Assembly (NCBI GenBank): GCA_009789175.1 | Contig: CP046866.1 | Span: forward strand, 1,612,001-1,676,000 | Reading direction: 5' to 3' | From: Salinibaculum litoreum | GTDB taxonomy: Archaea; Halobacteriota; Halobacteria; Halobacteriales; Haloarculaceae | Length of the DNA: 64,000 nucleotides | In this document: positions 50,047-58,682 of the stretch, one piece after another | How positions within the stretch are numbered: the first letter of the stretch is position 1 | How the letters are laid out: every line of letters starts with the position of its first letter | Position numbers and translations under genes: made by a program | The notes under the pieces: generated by a model | What the model was told of the DNA's origin: nothing | The model's input: only the letters and a program-made list of their open reading frames with translations | Databases searched by the model: none

Positions 50047-50865
50047 CTAGGCGAGCAGTTCCTGTGTCTCGTCGACAAGTTCGTCGACACTCGCCTCTTC
50101 GAGACGCTCGTCGCCGAGCAGAAGACGGAGCCGTGGCCGTCCGACATCGATGGGGACTTTCTCGGTGTCGATGATGCCGTGGTCTTCGAGGCGGGTCTTG
50201 GTGCGGGAGAACGTGGCCTTGCTGGCGACGCCGACGTCCTCGCCCCACTTGCTGATATCGTAGAGCAACTCGCCGTTTCTGGCGGCCACAAGCAGGCTAA
50301 TGGTCACTTCGTCGAGCCCGTCACCGTCACCGCGGGCCGTCTCCAGGGAGTCCAGAATGGCGCTGAAATCGCCCGCCGCTGCGGTACCGATGTCCGACTC
50401 CAAGGTCTCCATCACCTGGGACAGCGGCGGCGTCCGCAGGGAGAACGCGGGGGCTTCCGCCCAGCGTTTCTCGAAGTGGTCGAAGGTCGAAGAGACAAAG
50501 TCGCCGTCGTCGGTCGCCAGCCCCGCCGCGTGGTCGATGCCCTCGACCAGCGACACGACCGAGCCATCGGTCAGGAGCAACGCGCTGTTGGGAACGGTTG
50601 CCAGCGTCCTGACAGCCAACACGTCCGACTCGATGAGGTCGGCCACTGCACTCGCGATGAGAAAGTCATCCATCAGGTCCTTCAGGGGGCCCTCGGCCGC
50701 GAACACTCTGACTGTCGGCGGGTCGTCGTGGTCGCGTAACACATCAACTAACTCTTGTATTGTATTTCGTGATGGGTTTACGACAAGTGCGTCGTTGTCA
50801 ATACCCGAAATCCCTTCCGCCAGAACATCACCGACAGATTCTTCGAGGGTATTCGAACGAATCAT
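50047..50865 (-). CDS. TbsP-like transcriptional regulator (DUF5821)
   Basis: The 272-residue protein begins MIRSNTLEESVGDVLAEGI and ends in a helix-turn-helix or winged-helix region (KWGEDVGVASKATFSRTKTRLEDHGIIDTEK). I believe it is the haloarchaeal DUF5821 family that includes TbsP, a regulator tied to TrmB and sugar metabolism in Haloferax. This is from memory and not checked. I use the ATG at 50865; the open frame allows a TTG four codons earlier. An AT-rich TTAAGTAT lies 29-36 bases before it. It precedes the YcaO gene by 38 bases on the same strand. Confidence 0.7.
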   Translation of the reverse strand: MIRSNTLEESVGDVLAEGISGIDNDALVVNPSRNTIQELVDVLRDHDDPPTVRVFAAEGPLKDLMDDFLIASAVADLIESDVLAVRTLATVPNSALLLTDGSVVSLVEGIDHAAGLATDDGDFVSSTFDHFEKRWAEAPAFSLRTPPLSQVMETLESDIGTAAAGDFSAILDSLETARGDGDGLDEVTISLLVAARNGELLYDISKWGEDVGVASKATFSRTKTRLEDHGIIDTEKVPIDVGRPRLRLLLGDERLEEASVDELVDETQELLA

Positions 50866-50984
50866 CTTGAGTACCAATAAGTCACTTTGTGATACTTAAT
50901 TTTACTGGCCGACATTATTGAATCTGATAATCTTGCGGTTAGTACAGTGACAGGCTCGCGTCAAGAGAGAGGCAAAACCGACCG

Positions 50985-51956
50985 TCAGAGACCCGGCACA
51001 CTGTCCTCGGCCTCCAGCAGTTCGTGGTACCGGTTCCGGATGGTGACCTCGGAGATGTTCGCGACTTCCGAAACCTCGCTTTGCGTAACCTTCTCGTTGG
51101 TCAACAGCGAGGCGGCATACACCGCTGCTGCGGCGAGGCCGACCGGAGACTTCCCGGAGTGGACGCCTTTTTCTTTGGCGTTCTGGAGCAGTTGGCGGGC
51201 ACGGCGTTCGACCTCCTCGGTCAGCTCCAGGTCCGAGGCAAAGCGCGGAACGTAGCTCTCTGGGTCCGCGGGCTGAATTTCGAGGTTGAGTTCCCGGACG
51301 ACGTACCGGTAGGTGCGGGCGATTTCGTCTTTTTCGACCCGGGAGACCGTCGCGATTTCGTCGAGGCTGCGTGGCGTCCCGGCCTGTCGAGCGGCCGCGT
51401 ACAGCGAGGAAGTGGCGACACCCTCGATGGAGCGGCCGGGGAGCAGGTCCTCGTCGAGCGCCCGGCGATAGATGACACTCGCAGTTTCGCGGACGCTCTC
51501 GGGCAGGCCGAGTGCGGATGCCATCCGGTCGATTTCGCCGAGTGCCTGCTTGAGGTTGCGCTCCTTCGAGTCACGCGTGCGGAACCGCTCGTTCCAGGTG
51601 CGCAGTCGTTGCATCTTCTCGCGCTGGCGACTGGAGAGCGCGTTGCCGTAGGCGTCTTTGTCCTGCCAGCCGATGTTCGTCGACAGCCCCTTGTCGTGCA
51701 TCATGTTCGTGGTCGGGGCACCGACGCGGGATTTCTCGTCTTTCTCCTTGGCGTCGAAGGCCCGCCACTCCGGCCCGGGGTCGATTTCGTCCTCCTCGAC
51801 GACGAGACCGCACTCCTCGCAGACGGTCTCACCGCGCTCGGAGTCGGAGACGAGGTTCCCGCCACACTCCGGACAGACCAGCTGGTCCTCGTCAGCTGTC
51901 TGTTCGTCCTCTTCTTCTCGTTCGCGCGTATAGCGTCTCGTGGTGGTGTCGGTCAT
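50985..51956 (-). CDS. tfb: transcription initiation factor TFB
   Basis: TFB (323 residues) recruits RNA polymerase to TATA-bound TBP. It has the N-terminal zinc ribbon (CPECGGNLV, then CEECGLV), the B-finger/linker (DPGPEWRAFDAKEKDEKSRVGAP) and two cyclin-like repeats (GRSIEGVATSSLYAAARQAGTPRSLDEIA and GKSPVGLAAAAVYAASLL), ending in a recognition helix for the BRE (SEVSEVANISEVTIRNRYHEL). Haloarchaea have several TFBs, and which one this is cannot be told. The ATG at 51956 is chosen; 13 extra upstream codons look like the promoter. It is divergent from gatC. Confidence 0.95.
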   Translation of the reverse strand: MTDTTTRRYTREREEEDEQTADEDQLVCPECGGNLVSDSERGETVCEECGLVVEEDEIDPGPEWRAFDAKEKDEKSRVGAPTTNMMHDKGLSTNIGWQDKDAYGNALSSRQREKMQRLRTWNERFRTRDSKERNLKQALGEIDRMASALGLPESVRETASVIYRRALDEDLLPGRSIEGVATSSLYAAARQAGTPRSLDEIATVSRVEKDEIARTYRYVVRELNLEIQPADPESYVPRFASDLELTEEVERRARQLLQNAKEKGVHSGKSPVGLAAAAVYAASLLTNEKVTQSEVSEVANISEVTIRNRYHELLEAEDSVPGL

Positions 51957-52118
51957 TCTAACTAAGTCACGGGCTGATACCCGGAGAACGCTCAAGTGCG
52001 TACTATCTGTTGGCGAGCGAGCGACTTAAATTCTTTGGCTGTTTACGTCCTCAGATTTCCGGATTCGAGAAGTTTGCTTATCGAAACGCTTACCGACCGC
52101 CCCCTTCTCCCGGCGTGT

Positions 52119-52397
52119 ATGAGCGATTCCGTCGTCGACCCCGATGAGGTCGGCCACGTGGCAGACCTCGCCCGGGTCGACCTCTCCGAAGAGGAACGCG
52201 AGCAGTTCGCCGAGCAGTTCGCGGACATCCTCTCGTATTTCGAGACGCTGGAGGAAGTCCCCGACATCGAGCGCGAACCGGAACTCACCAACGTGATGCG
52301 CCCCGACGAACGCCGGGAGAGCCTCAGTCAGGACGAGGCACTGCGCAACGCCCCCGAAACCGAGGACGGCTACTTCAAAGGGCCCAAGGTCTCATGA
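52119..52397 (+). CDS. gatC: aspartyl/glutamyl-tRNA amidotransferase subunit C
   Basis: GatC (92 residues) is the small stabilising subunit of the GatCAB amidotransferase that converts misacylated Asp-tRNA(Asn) or Glu-tRNA(Gln). Family features are EVGHVADLARVDLSEEE and FADILSYFETLEEVPD, then the conserved acidic MRPDERRES region. It overlaps gatA by four bases (ATGA). I start it at the ATG at 52119; the frame runs further upstream but into the promoter. No gatB is in the window. Confidence 0.93.
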   Translation: MSDSVVDPDEVGHVADLARVDLSEEEREQFAEQFADILSYFETLEEVPDIEREPELTNVMRPDERRESLSQDEALRNAPETEDGYFKGPKVS

Positions 52398-53680
52398 GCA
52401 CGGAGTACAACGGCTACGTCACCGAAGAGACGATTGAAGGCACCGAGGACGGCCCCCTCGCCGGCAAGACCGTCGCTATCAAGGACAACATCTCGACCGA
52501 GGGCGTCCCCACGACCTGCGGGTCGGCGATGCTTGAGGGGTACGTTCCCCCCTACGACGCCACGGTCGTCAGCCGGGTGAAAGAAGCCGGCGGGACCATC
52601 CCCGGCAAGACCAACATGGACGAGTTCGGGATGGGGACCACCAACGAGACATCCGCGTTTGGTTCCGTCGAAAACCCCGCTGCGGAGGGTCACGTCCCCG
52701 GCGGGTCCTCCGGTGGCTCCGCCGCGGTCGTCGCCGCCGGCGACGCCGATATGGCGCTTGGCTCTGACACCGGCGGGTCCGTGCGCTGTCCGGCCGCCTT
52801 CTGTGGCGTCGTCGGCATCAAGCCGACCTACGGGCTGGTCTCCCGGTACGGGCTGGTCGCCTACGCAAACTCGCTGGAACAGATCGGTCCACTGGCCCCT
52901 ACCGTCGAGGAGGCTGCCGAGTTGCTGGAGGTCATCGCTGGCCCCGACGAACACGATGGGACGACCAGAGACGCGACCGACCACGGCACGGACTACGACT
53001 TCGCGGCTGCCGCCGACGGCGACGTGGACGGTCTCTCCATCGGCGTCCCGACCGAACTGGTCGAGGGCGCTGACGAGGAGGTCGTCGAGACGTTCTGGGA
53101 TGCCATCGACGAACTCGAAGCACAGGGTGCCAGTTACCACGAGGTCGAACTGCCAAGCGTCGAGCACGCAGTCGAGGCCTACTACGTCATCGCCATGAGC
53201 GAGGCCTCCTCGAACCTCGCGCGCTTCGACGGCGTCCGCTACGGACCGAGCCCCGACTACGAGGGCAACTGGAACGAGGAGTTCGCCAAGGTCCGCGAGG
53301 AGGGCTTCGGTCCCGAGGTCAAACGGCGAGTCCTGCTTGGCACCTACGCGCTCTCTGCGGGCTATCAGGACAAATACTACAAGAAGGCACAGGACGCCCG
53401 CGCCTGGGTCAAGCAGGACTTCGACGAGGCGCTCTCGGAGGCTGACGTGCTGGCCTCGCCGACGATGCCGGTTCCACCCTTCGAACTCGGCGAGAGTCTC
53501 GACGACCCGCTGAAGATGTACCTGGCCGACGCCAACACGACGCCGGTGAACCTCGCAAACCTTCCAGCCATCTCGGTACCTGCCGGGGAGACCAGCGACG
53601 GACTGCCGGTCGGTCTCCAGTTGGTCGGACCGGCCTTCGGCGAGAAGACGATTATCCGGGCCGGTAGCGCGTTGGCGTAG
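52394..53680 (+). CDS. gatA: aspartyl/glutamyl-tRNA amidotransferase subunit A
   Basis: GatA (428 residues) releases ammonia from glutamine or asparagine for tRNA amidation. The amidase signature is complete: Lys in VAIKDNI, Ser-rich loop GGSSGGSAAVVAAGD, and the cis-Ser/Ser residues in GSDTGGSVRCPAAFCG. The final 39 bases, encoding EKTIIRAGSALA and the stop, recur at 53834-53872 with only a few changes, including a working stop. The current end may therefore have been created by an insertion event. GatA here is slightly shorter than many bacterial forms. Confidence 0.95.
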   Translation: MSTEYNGYVTEETIEGTEDGPLAGKTVAIKDNISTEGVPTTCGSAMLEGYVPPYDATVVSRVKEAGGTIPGKTNMDEFGMGTTNETSAFGSVENPAAEGHVPGGSSGGSAAVVAAGDADMALGSDTGGSVRCPAAFCGVVGIKPTYGLVSRYGLVAYANSLEQIGPLAPTVEEAAELLEVIAGPDEHDGTTRDATDHGTDYDFAAAADGDVDGLSIGVPTELVEGADEEVVETFWDAIDELEAQGASYHEVELPSVEHAVEAYYVIAMSEASSNLARFDGVRYGPSPDYEGNWNEEFAKVREEGFGPEVKRRVLLGTYALSAGYQDKYYKKAQDARAWVKQDFDEALSEADVLASPTMPVPPFELGESLDDPLKMYLADANTTPVNLANLPAISVPAGETSDGLPVGLQLVGPAFGEKTIIRAGSALA

Positions 53681-53872
53681 CACCGCGAGCGGCGCGAGAC
53701 GCGACTTCAGGGAGCGTCTCGACAGGACGAACGGCGCAGCCGTGAGTTAGCGAGTGAGCGCTTTTTCGCCCACGTTTTGCGACGAGCGGTGGCAAACGCA
53801 GTGAGCCACCCGAGGAGCAAAAGGTGGTCGTGTGAGAAGACGATTATCCGGGCCGGTAGCGTGTTGGCCTGA
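53681..53872 (+). repeat. hairpin-rich insert ending in a duplicate of the gatA 3' end
   Basis: Bases 53834-53872 repeat 53642-53680 almost exactly and could encode EKTIIRAGSVLA plus a stop. Between the copies lie 153 bases with hairpins, including GGTGGC (53788-53793) and GCCACC (53805-53810) around the loop AAACGCAGTGA. Nothing codes here. The bases from 53873 to 53949 are the photolyase upstream region. Confidence 0.75.
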
Positions 53873-53949
53873 CGGACAGTCAGTCATGTTTCCACCAACC
53901 ACAACGGTTTGGGAGTGGACACTTCTCCGAGAGGCCTCTCACTGGGGAC

Positions 53950-55482
53950 GTGAGCACTGTCGCAGTCTGGCACCGGGCAGACCTCCGGACGGCGGACAAC
54001 GCCGCCCTGGCAGCGGCAGCGTCGGCACTCGACGGCGAGGCCGACGCCGTCGTGCCGCTGTTCGTCGTCGACCCACACTACTACGGCGAGGACGGACTGG
54101 CCTGTGACAGTCGGTTGCGCTTTCTCCACGAGTGTCTGCTCGACCTCGACCGGCAGTACGAGGCTCTCGGGTCGTCGCTCACACTCCTCCGAGGGGACAC
54201 CCAGCGGCGACTGCGGAGAGTGCTGGACAGCGGCGGAGTCGACAGACTCCTCGTCAATCGCCACCCGACGAGCAGGCGCGGGAAGGCCGTCGCCGACGAG
54301 GTCCTGAACTGGGCAGCGACCGACGCCGTCGCCGACGATGGCCTGCGCTACGTCGAGAACCGCCATCGCGACGGGACGGTGGCCGTCGACACCCGCGAGG
54401 GCTGGCGCGAGGAGTGCGAGGCGTACTTCGAAGGTGAACCCACGTCCCGGCCGGCGTCGCTTCCGTCGAACCCCGTCGACAGCGACACGACTATCGAGGC
54501 CATCGAGGACGAGTTCGACGTAACGCCGGCGAAACACGACGTGCCCGAAGGTGGGACGCTGGCCGGCAATGCGCGGCTGTCGACGTTTCTCGAAGGGATT
54601 CGGGACTACCCGGGGTCGGTCGCCCCGCCCGCCGCCGCAGCCGATGGGACGACGCGGCTCTCGCCGTATCTGGCCTTCGGGGCACTCTCCCCCCGGCAGG
54701 TGTATCGGCGACTGCACGAGGAGGCCCCGGCCTGTCGCGGACGGGAGATGGTCGTCTCGCGGCTGTTCTGGAATCGCCACTACCACCAGAAGCTGGCCGA
54801 CTGGCCGGGCTGGACACAGCGCTCGGTGAACCCGGTGTTCAGGGGCCTGTTCCTGGACCAGCACGACCCGGACCTCGACCGGGCGTGGCGGACGGGACAG
54901 ACGGGCTTCCCGATGGTCGACGCCGCGATGCGGGCACTAGTCGAGACCGGGTGGCTGAACTTCCGGATGCGGGCGCTGGTGGCGACGTTCTACGTCTACG
55001 TACTCAAGCAGTGGTGGAAACGCGGGGCGGATTTCATGTACGCCCACCTTATCGATGCTGACGCCGCCATCAACTACACGCAGTGGCAATCACAGTGTAA
55101 CCTGACTGGCGTCCACCCGGTCCGGGTGTACGACCCCGCGAAGCAGGCACGGGAGTACGACCCGGACGGTGCGTTCATCCGCGAGTACGTCCCCGAACTG
55201 GCTCCGCTCCCGGACGAGCAGCTTCCACGTCCCGAGAAGACGCCGGAACATATCCAGCAGGAGTGTGGCGTCGACATCGGGACCGATTATCCGCGACCGG
55301 TCGTCGACTACGAGCAGGAAGCCGCCGAGGCGCGCCGACTGTACAGCGACCTCGCGGACAGGGCACGCGAGGCGATTCGGGAGGGAAGCCGCGTCTGGCG
55401 GCGCGCGTCGCTCTCCCGGCGTCGCCGGTCACAGACGGATACTGAGTCGTCGACGGGACAGACACAGCTAGACGACTTCTAA
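53950..55482 (+). CDS. cryptochrome/DNA photolyase family protein
   Basis: The 510-residue flavoprotein probably repairs UV-induced pyrimidine dimers with light. The N-terminal alpha/beta domain begins VAVWHRADLRTADNAAL. The C-terminal FAD domain has RLSPYLAFGALSPRQVYRRL, FWNRHYHQKL, GFPMVDAAMRALVETGWLNFRMR and the late QWQSQCNLTGVHPVRVYDPAKQ. After the family's core the protein ends in a basic linker and the terminal heptapeptide QTQLDDF, which fits most of a PCNA-binding PIP box. It starts with a GTG. It is convergent with the glycosyltransferase gene. It could also be a cryptochrome; sequence alone does not settle this. Confidence 0.92.
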   Translation: MSTVAVWHRADLRTADNAALAAAASALDGEADAVVPLFVVDPHYYGEDGLACDSRLRFLHECLLDLDRQYEALGSSLTLLRGDTQRRLRRVLDSGGVDRLLVNRHPTSRRGKAVADEVLNWAATDAVADDGLRYVENRHRDGTVAVDTREGWREECEAYFEGEPTSRPASLPSNPVDSDTTIEAIEDEFDVTPAKHDVPEGGTLAGNARLSTFLEGIRDYPGSVAPPAAAADGTTRLSPYLAFGALSPRQVYRRLHEEAPACRGREMVVSRLFWNRHYHQKLADWPGWTQRSVNPVFRGLFLDQHDPDLDRAWRTGQTGFPMVDAAMRALVETGWLNFRMRALVATFYVYVLKQWWKRGADFMYAHLIDADAAINYTQWQSQCNLTGVHPVRVYDPAKQAREYDPDGAFIREYVPELAPLPDEQLPRPEKTPEHIQQECGVDIGTDYPRPVVDYEQEAAEARRLYSDLADRAREAIREGSRVWRRASLSRRRRSQTDTESSTGQTQLDDF

Positions 55483-55499
55483 TCGCCCGACGCGACCAG

Positions 55500-56606
55500 C
55501 TAGAGGATGTCCTCGTACACCGCTTCGAGTTTGTCGACGGCGGCGTCGGCGCTGATTTCCGTGCGGCGAGCGAGACAGTGCTCGCGCAACTGCTCGCGGT
55601 CGGCGAGCGTACGGTCGATTGTCTCGCGGAAGGCCTCGACATCACCGGCAGGCGCTTTGTACCCGTTCTCGCCGTCGACGATAGTGTCGGCAAGCGCGCC
55701 GGCGTCGACGCCGGCGACGGGTGTCCCGCAGGCGTTGGCCTCCAGCGCTACCAGTCCCTGCGTCTCGACCGGGCTGGGGAATGCAAAGACGTCGAGTGTC
55801 GCATACAAACCCGGCAACAACTCGCGGTCGAGAAAGCCCAGGAATCGAGCGTCGACATCCGCATCGGCAGCGGCGGCTTCGACATCCTCGCGTGCAGGAC
55901 CGTCACCGCCGAAAACGAGTGTTACGTCCCGCTCCAGACCGTCAACAGCCTCAACGAGACGGTGGAGTTGCTTCTCGTAGCCGTGTCTGCCGGTGTACCC
56001 GACTAACAGCCCGTCGGGCAAGTCGAGTTCGTCCCGAACATCGGGAATATCCGGCCTGAAAAAGTCGGTGTCGACGCCGTTGGGAACGATTTCGATGTCC
56101 GTTGCGACGCCGACTTCGTCACGGACGTGACGGGCTGTCTTGGGGCTGGGGACGACGACGACCGCCGAGCGGTCGAGGAAGAAGCGCTCGTAGGCGGTTG
56201 CTGTCCGGCGGATAGTCTTCTCGATTGTGCCATTGACCGAGAGATACTCGGCGTACTCCGCGGAGGGCGTGTGATAGGAGGTGACCAGCGGTGCATCGAG
56301 GCTGCGTGCGAGACGGAGGCCGCCGATGCCGATTCCGAACGGGGTGTGTGCATGCACCAGGTCGGCGTCCATGACTTCCTCCGGGACGCGGGGCAGACCG
56401 ACGCGGAAGCCGTCATAGAAGGGAAACGGGACGCTGCCGACGGGATGTTCGTCGTCACTGGGTTCGTGGTCGCTGTCGGGGTAGACAACGTCCATCCGAC
56501 CACCACGGTCTGCCCACCGGTCACGCCAGGTCTTGACCGTGTAAGTCACACCGTTGACCGTCGGCAGATAGGTGTCGGTAAAGGCCGCCACCCGCGGGAG
56601 TGCCAT
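55500..56606 (-). CDS. GT4-family glycosyltransferase
   Basis: The 368-residue protein has the GT-B fold of glycosyltransferase family 4. Visible motifs are FTDTYLPTVNGVTYTVKTW at the start, DLVHAHTPFGIG, IVPNGVDTDFF and, in the nucleotide-sugar domain, FAFPSPVETQGLVALEANACGTPVAG with the conserved Glu pair. It resembles enzymes that glycosylate diacylglycerol or make glycolipids. I use the ATG at 56606; a GTG five codons upstream is less likely. It follows a second glycosyltransferase gene on the same strand, so both may act on one glycolipid or glycoprotein. Confidence 0.9.
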   Translation of the reverse strand: MALPRVAAFTDTYLPTVNGVTYTVKTWRDRWADRGGRMDVVYPDSDHEPSDDEHPVGSVPFPFYDGFRVGLPRVPEEVMDADLVHAHTPFGIGIGGLRLARSLDAPLVTSYHTPSAEYAEYLSVNGTIEKTIRRTATAYERFFLDRSAVVVVPSPKTARHVRDEVGVATDIEIVPNGVDTDFFRPDIPDVRDELDLPDGLLVGYTGRHGYEKQLHRLVEAVDGLERDVTLVFGGDGPAREDVEAAAADADVDARFLGFLDRELLPGLYATLDVFAFPSPVETQGLVALEANACGTPVAGVDAGALADTIVDGENGYKAPAGDVEAFRETIDRTLADREQLREHCLARRTEISADAAVDKLEAVYEDIL

Positions 56607-56661
56607 CGCACGAGGAATCACACAGCACGCCCTTAATCGTTTGCGACTCGGAATCGCGGGG

Positions 56662-57738
56662 TTAGTCGTCGACTACTCGCTGTGGGTCGCCCGCCAGGAC
56701 GGCGTTGTAGGCGTCCGCTAACTCCCCGGCGACCCGCTCGATACTGTGTTCACGTGCCGTCTCGCGGGCGTTCTCGCCCAGTCGGGCACGCAGGTCCGGA
56801 TTCTCCGCCAGTCGCTCCAGCGCCTCGCGAAACTCCGCGAAGTCCGAACAGAGCAGACAGTCCTCGCCATCCGTGTAGAACTCCCTGAAGACGGGGATGT
56901 CCCGAAGGACAACCGCTTTCCCGCAGGCCATCGCCTCCAGCACTGCGATGCCCTGGTTCTCTGCTTTCGTCGGGAAGAGATAGACATCGCCCGCACCGTA
57001 TGCGCCACGGATGTCGTCGACCCACCCGGTGAACGTGACGTTTGCCGGCGGCTCGCTCGTCCACTTGCGGACAGCCCCCGAGGCCTGCGGGCCGGTGTCG
57101 TACGGGCCAAACCACGCGAAATCATAGTCGGTGGCCTGGGCGAGTTCACAGAACGTGGTCAACCCCTTCCGCTCGAAGACGTTGCCGACGGCAAAGACCA
57201 CCATCCCCGAGAGGTCGAATCGCTCGCGGTACTCCTCGCGGAAGGCCTCGAATCCCTCAAGCGCCTCGACATCGACGCCGTTTGTGACGGGTTTGATAGG
57301 AGTCTCGACGGGGTAGTCTTCGAGGACGCCTTTCGTGTACTCGCTGGGACAGAGCACGAGGTCGGCCTGTGAGTAAAACCACTGGAGGTAGGTACCAAGC
57401 GGGCGGGCGAGATAGTTCGACCCACGGAAACTCTCCGCGAAATCCTCACGGGTGACATGTGAGTGCAGTATCAGCGGAACATCCTCGCTTGCAACACGGC
57501 GTGCAACGGCGAGACTGCCGGGGCCAATCATGTTGCAGTGAGCGAGGTCGAACTCCTGGAAGAAGCCTCGCCCGGCAGCAGCGTTCACTCCGGCCCACAG
57601 CGGATGCTCGTCGACCCACGGAGACGTGAGGACATCGGCGTCGGTCATCGACAGGGCCTGGCGCTGATGGTCGACAGACGTGCCGATGCCGCTCCGGTCA
57701 AGCCGGTCCTCCAGTTCGAGGTAATGCAGGACGCGCAC
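56662..57738 (-). CDS. GT4-family glycosyltransferase, second
   Basis: The 358-residue GT-B enzyme starts at a GTG (57738), giving RVLHYLELEDRLDRSGIGTS as the first residues. The frame is open much further upstream, but that part is read against the rnp4 gene on the other strand. Motifs are NMIGPGSLAVARR, PVTNGVDVEALEG, GNVFERKGLTTF and the sugar-nucleotide region LFPTKAENQGIAVLEAMACGKAVV. Acceptor and donor are unknown. It lies 55 bases upstream of the other glycosyltransferase gene and is divergent from rnp4. Confidence 0.88.
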   Translation of the reverse strand: MRVLHYLELEDRLDRSGIGTSVDHQRQALSMTDADVLTSPWVDEHPLWAGVNAAAGRGFFQEFDLAHCNMIGPGSLAVARRVASEDVPLILHSHVTREDFAESFRGSNYLARPLGTYLQWFYSQADLVLCPSEYTKGVLEDYPVETPIKPVTNGVDVEALEGFEAFREEYRERFDLSGMVVFAVGNVFERKGLTTFCELAQATDYDFAWFGPYDTGPQASGAVRKWTSEPPANVTFTGWVDDIRGAYGAGDVYLFPTKAENQGIAVLEAMACGKAVVLRDIPVFREFYTDGEDCLLCSDFAEFREALERLAENPDLRARLGENARETAREHSIERVAGELADAYNAVLAGDPQRVVDD

Positions 57739-57837
57739 GGGCGGAGCAAGCACGGGGGGTCTCAAATCGCTTCTGGTCCGGATGGCGACCCGCGCCCGAA
57801 CGCAAGCTATACCCGGCGGCCGTGCCCACCGCCGGAC

Positions 57838-58113
57838 GTGAGCGTCCCCGAAGAACGCATCGAGCGACTTGCCACCCTCGCCAGCGCCGCGACCGCGGAG
57901 TCTCACGACGACCGCGCCCGCCGGTACGTCCGACGCGCGCGCCGTATCGCCGAGCGCAACCGCATCACACTCCCCCGCGAGTTCGTCCGCTTTACCTGCG
58001 ATAGCTGTGATGCCTACCTCCGTCCCGGGAAGAACGCCCGCGTCAGACTGCAGGATGGCCACGTCGTCGTCACCTGCGACTGTGGCTGTCAGGCGCGGTA
58101 TCCGTACGACTGA
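57838..58113 (+). CDS. rnp4: ribonuclease P protein component 4
   Basis: Rnp4 (91 residues, homologue of human Rpp21) is a zinc-ribbon protein subunit of RNase P, which trims tRNA 5' leaders. It has an N-terminal helical part (ERIERLATLASAATAESHDDRARRY) and two Cys pairs (CDSCDAYLRPG and CDCGC). It starts at a GTG; the open frame extends far upstream but over the divergent glycosyltransferase gene. Confidence 0.93.
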   Translation: MSVPEERIERLATLASAATAESHDDRARRYVRRARRIAERNRITLPREFVRFTCDSCDAYLRPGKNARVRLQDGHVVVTCDCGCQARYPYD

Positions 58114-58261
58114 CTCCCGCAAACACGCCGTCGAGAGAATCTCACCCCATTGACATCGCCGATTCCGAGCAACAGGCCCTCAGCCGGCGAGTCGACACGG
58201 GACCGAGCAGTATTTTGTGGTACAAAATTTCCATTAATTTTAATATCCACTCCCACAATCG

Positions 58262-58374
58262 TGAAAATGTAGCCGTGGCTGAGCCACGGTGACACTGGCC
58301 CTGGGTGGGGACAGAGTACTGCCGTGGCTGGGTACCACGGTTGGTTGGCACCCGACTCGTGTCGGCGTTGTTTT
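58262..58374 (+). ncRNA. candidate small structured RNA
   Basis: The 320-base gap between rnp4 and the CRM gene has no ORF. It contains a TATA-like TTTTAATAT (about 58237-58245) in an unusually AT-rich stretch. About 25 bases later come three hairpins: CCGTGGC-TGA-GCCACGG (58273-58289), CCGTGG/CCACGG (58322-58340) and CCGAC-TCGT-GTCGG (58352-58365), then TTGTTTT. Two share the same stem sequence. This looks like a promoter, a structured RNA and a terminator. No known RNA family is recognised. A regulatory leader for the CRM gene is an alternative. Confidence 0.4.
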
Positions 58375-58433
58375 CCGTCTGTCACAGCCTGTGAGAGGGG
58401 AGCTTTAAAGGCGTCCAACGCGAATGGCGGGCC

Positions 58434-58682
58434 ATGAGTGATACGTCGCGTGCACAGCGCATCCACGAGCTGGATGTGACGGTGTGGGTCGGGAAGAAGG
58501 GAATCGAGGCAGTCGTCGGGGAACTCGACGACCAACTCACAAACCGTGACCTCGTGAAAGTGAAGTTCCACCGCTCGGCACGTGGTCGCTCCGAGACGGA
58601 GACGCTCGCCGAGGAGTTGGCCGACCGGGTCGAAGCGACAGTCGTTGAGACCAGAGGCCACACCGCGGTGATGGAGCGATGA
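58434..58682 (+). CDS. CRM-domain (YhbY-like) RNA-binding protein
   Basis: This 82-residue protein is a single CRM domain, as in bacterial YhbY, which associates with ribosome assembly intermediates. The signature KKGIEAVVGELDDQLTNRDLVKVKF includes the conserved G-x-x-G-like loop region (WVGKKG). In haloarchaea it is often close to rnp4, consistent with an RNA-maturation role. A TATA-like CTTTAAAG lies about 27-33 bases before the ATG. It overlaps the MscS gene by four bases. Confidence 0.9.
   Translation: MSDTSRAQRIHELDVTVWVGKKGIEAVVGELDDQLTNRDLVKVKFHRSARGRSETETLAEELADRVEATVVETRGHTAVMER

Noticed and set aside
57739..58122. N-terminal extension of the second glycosyltransferase
   Set aside because: The extra 128 codons are antisense to rnp4 and unlike the family. 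The GTG at 57738 starts the conserved sequence.
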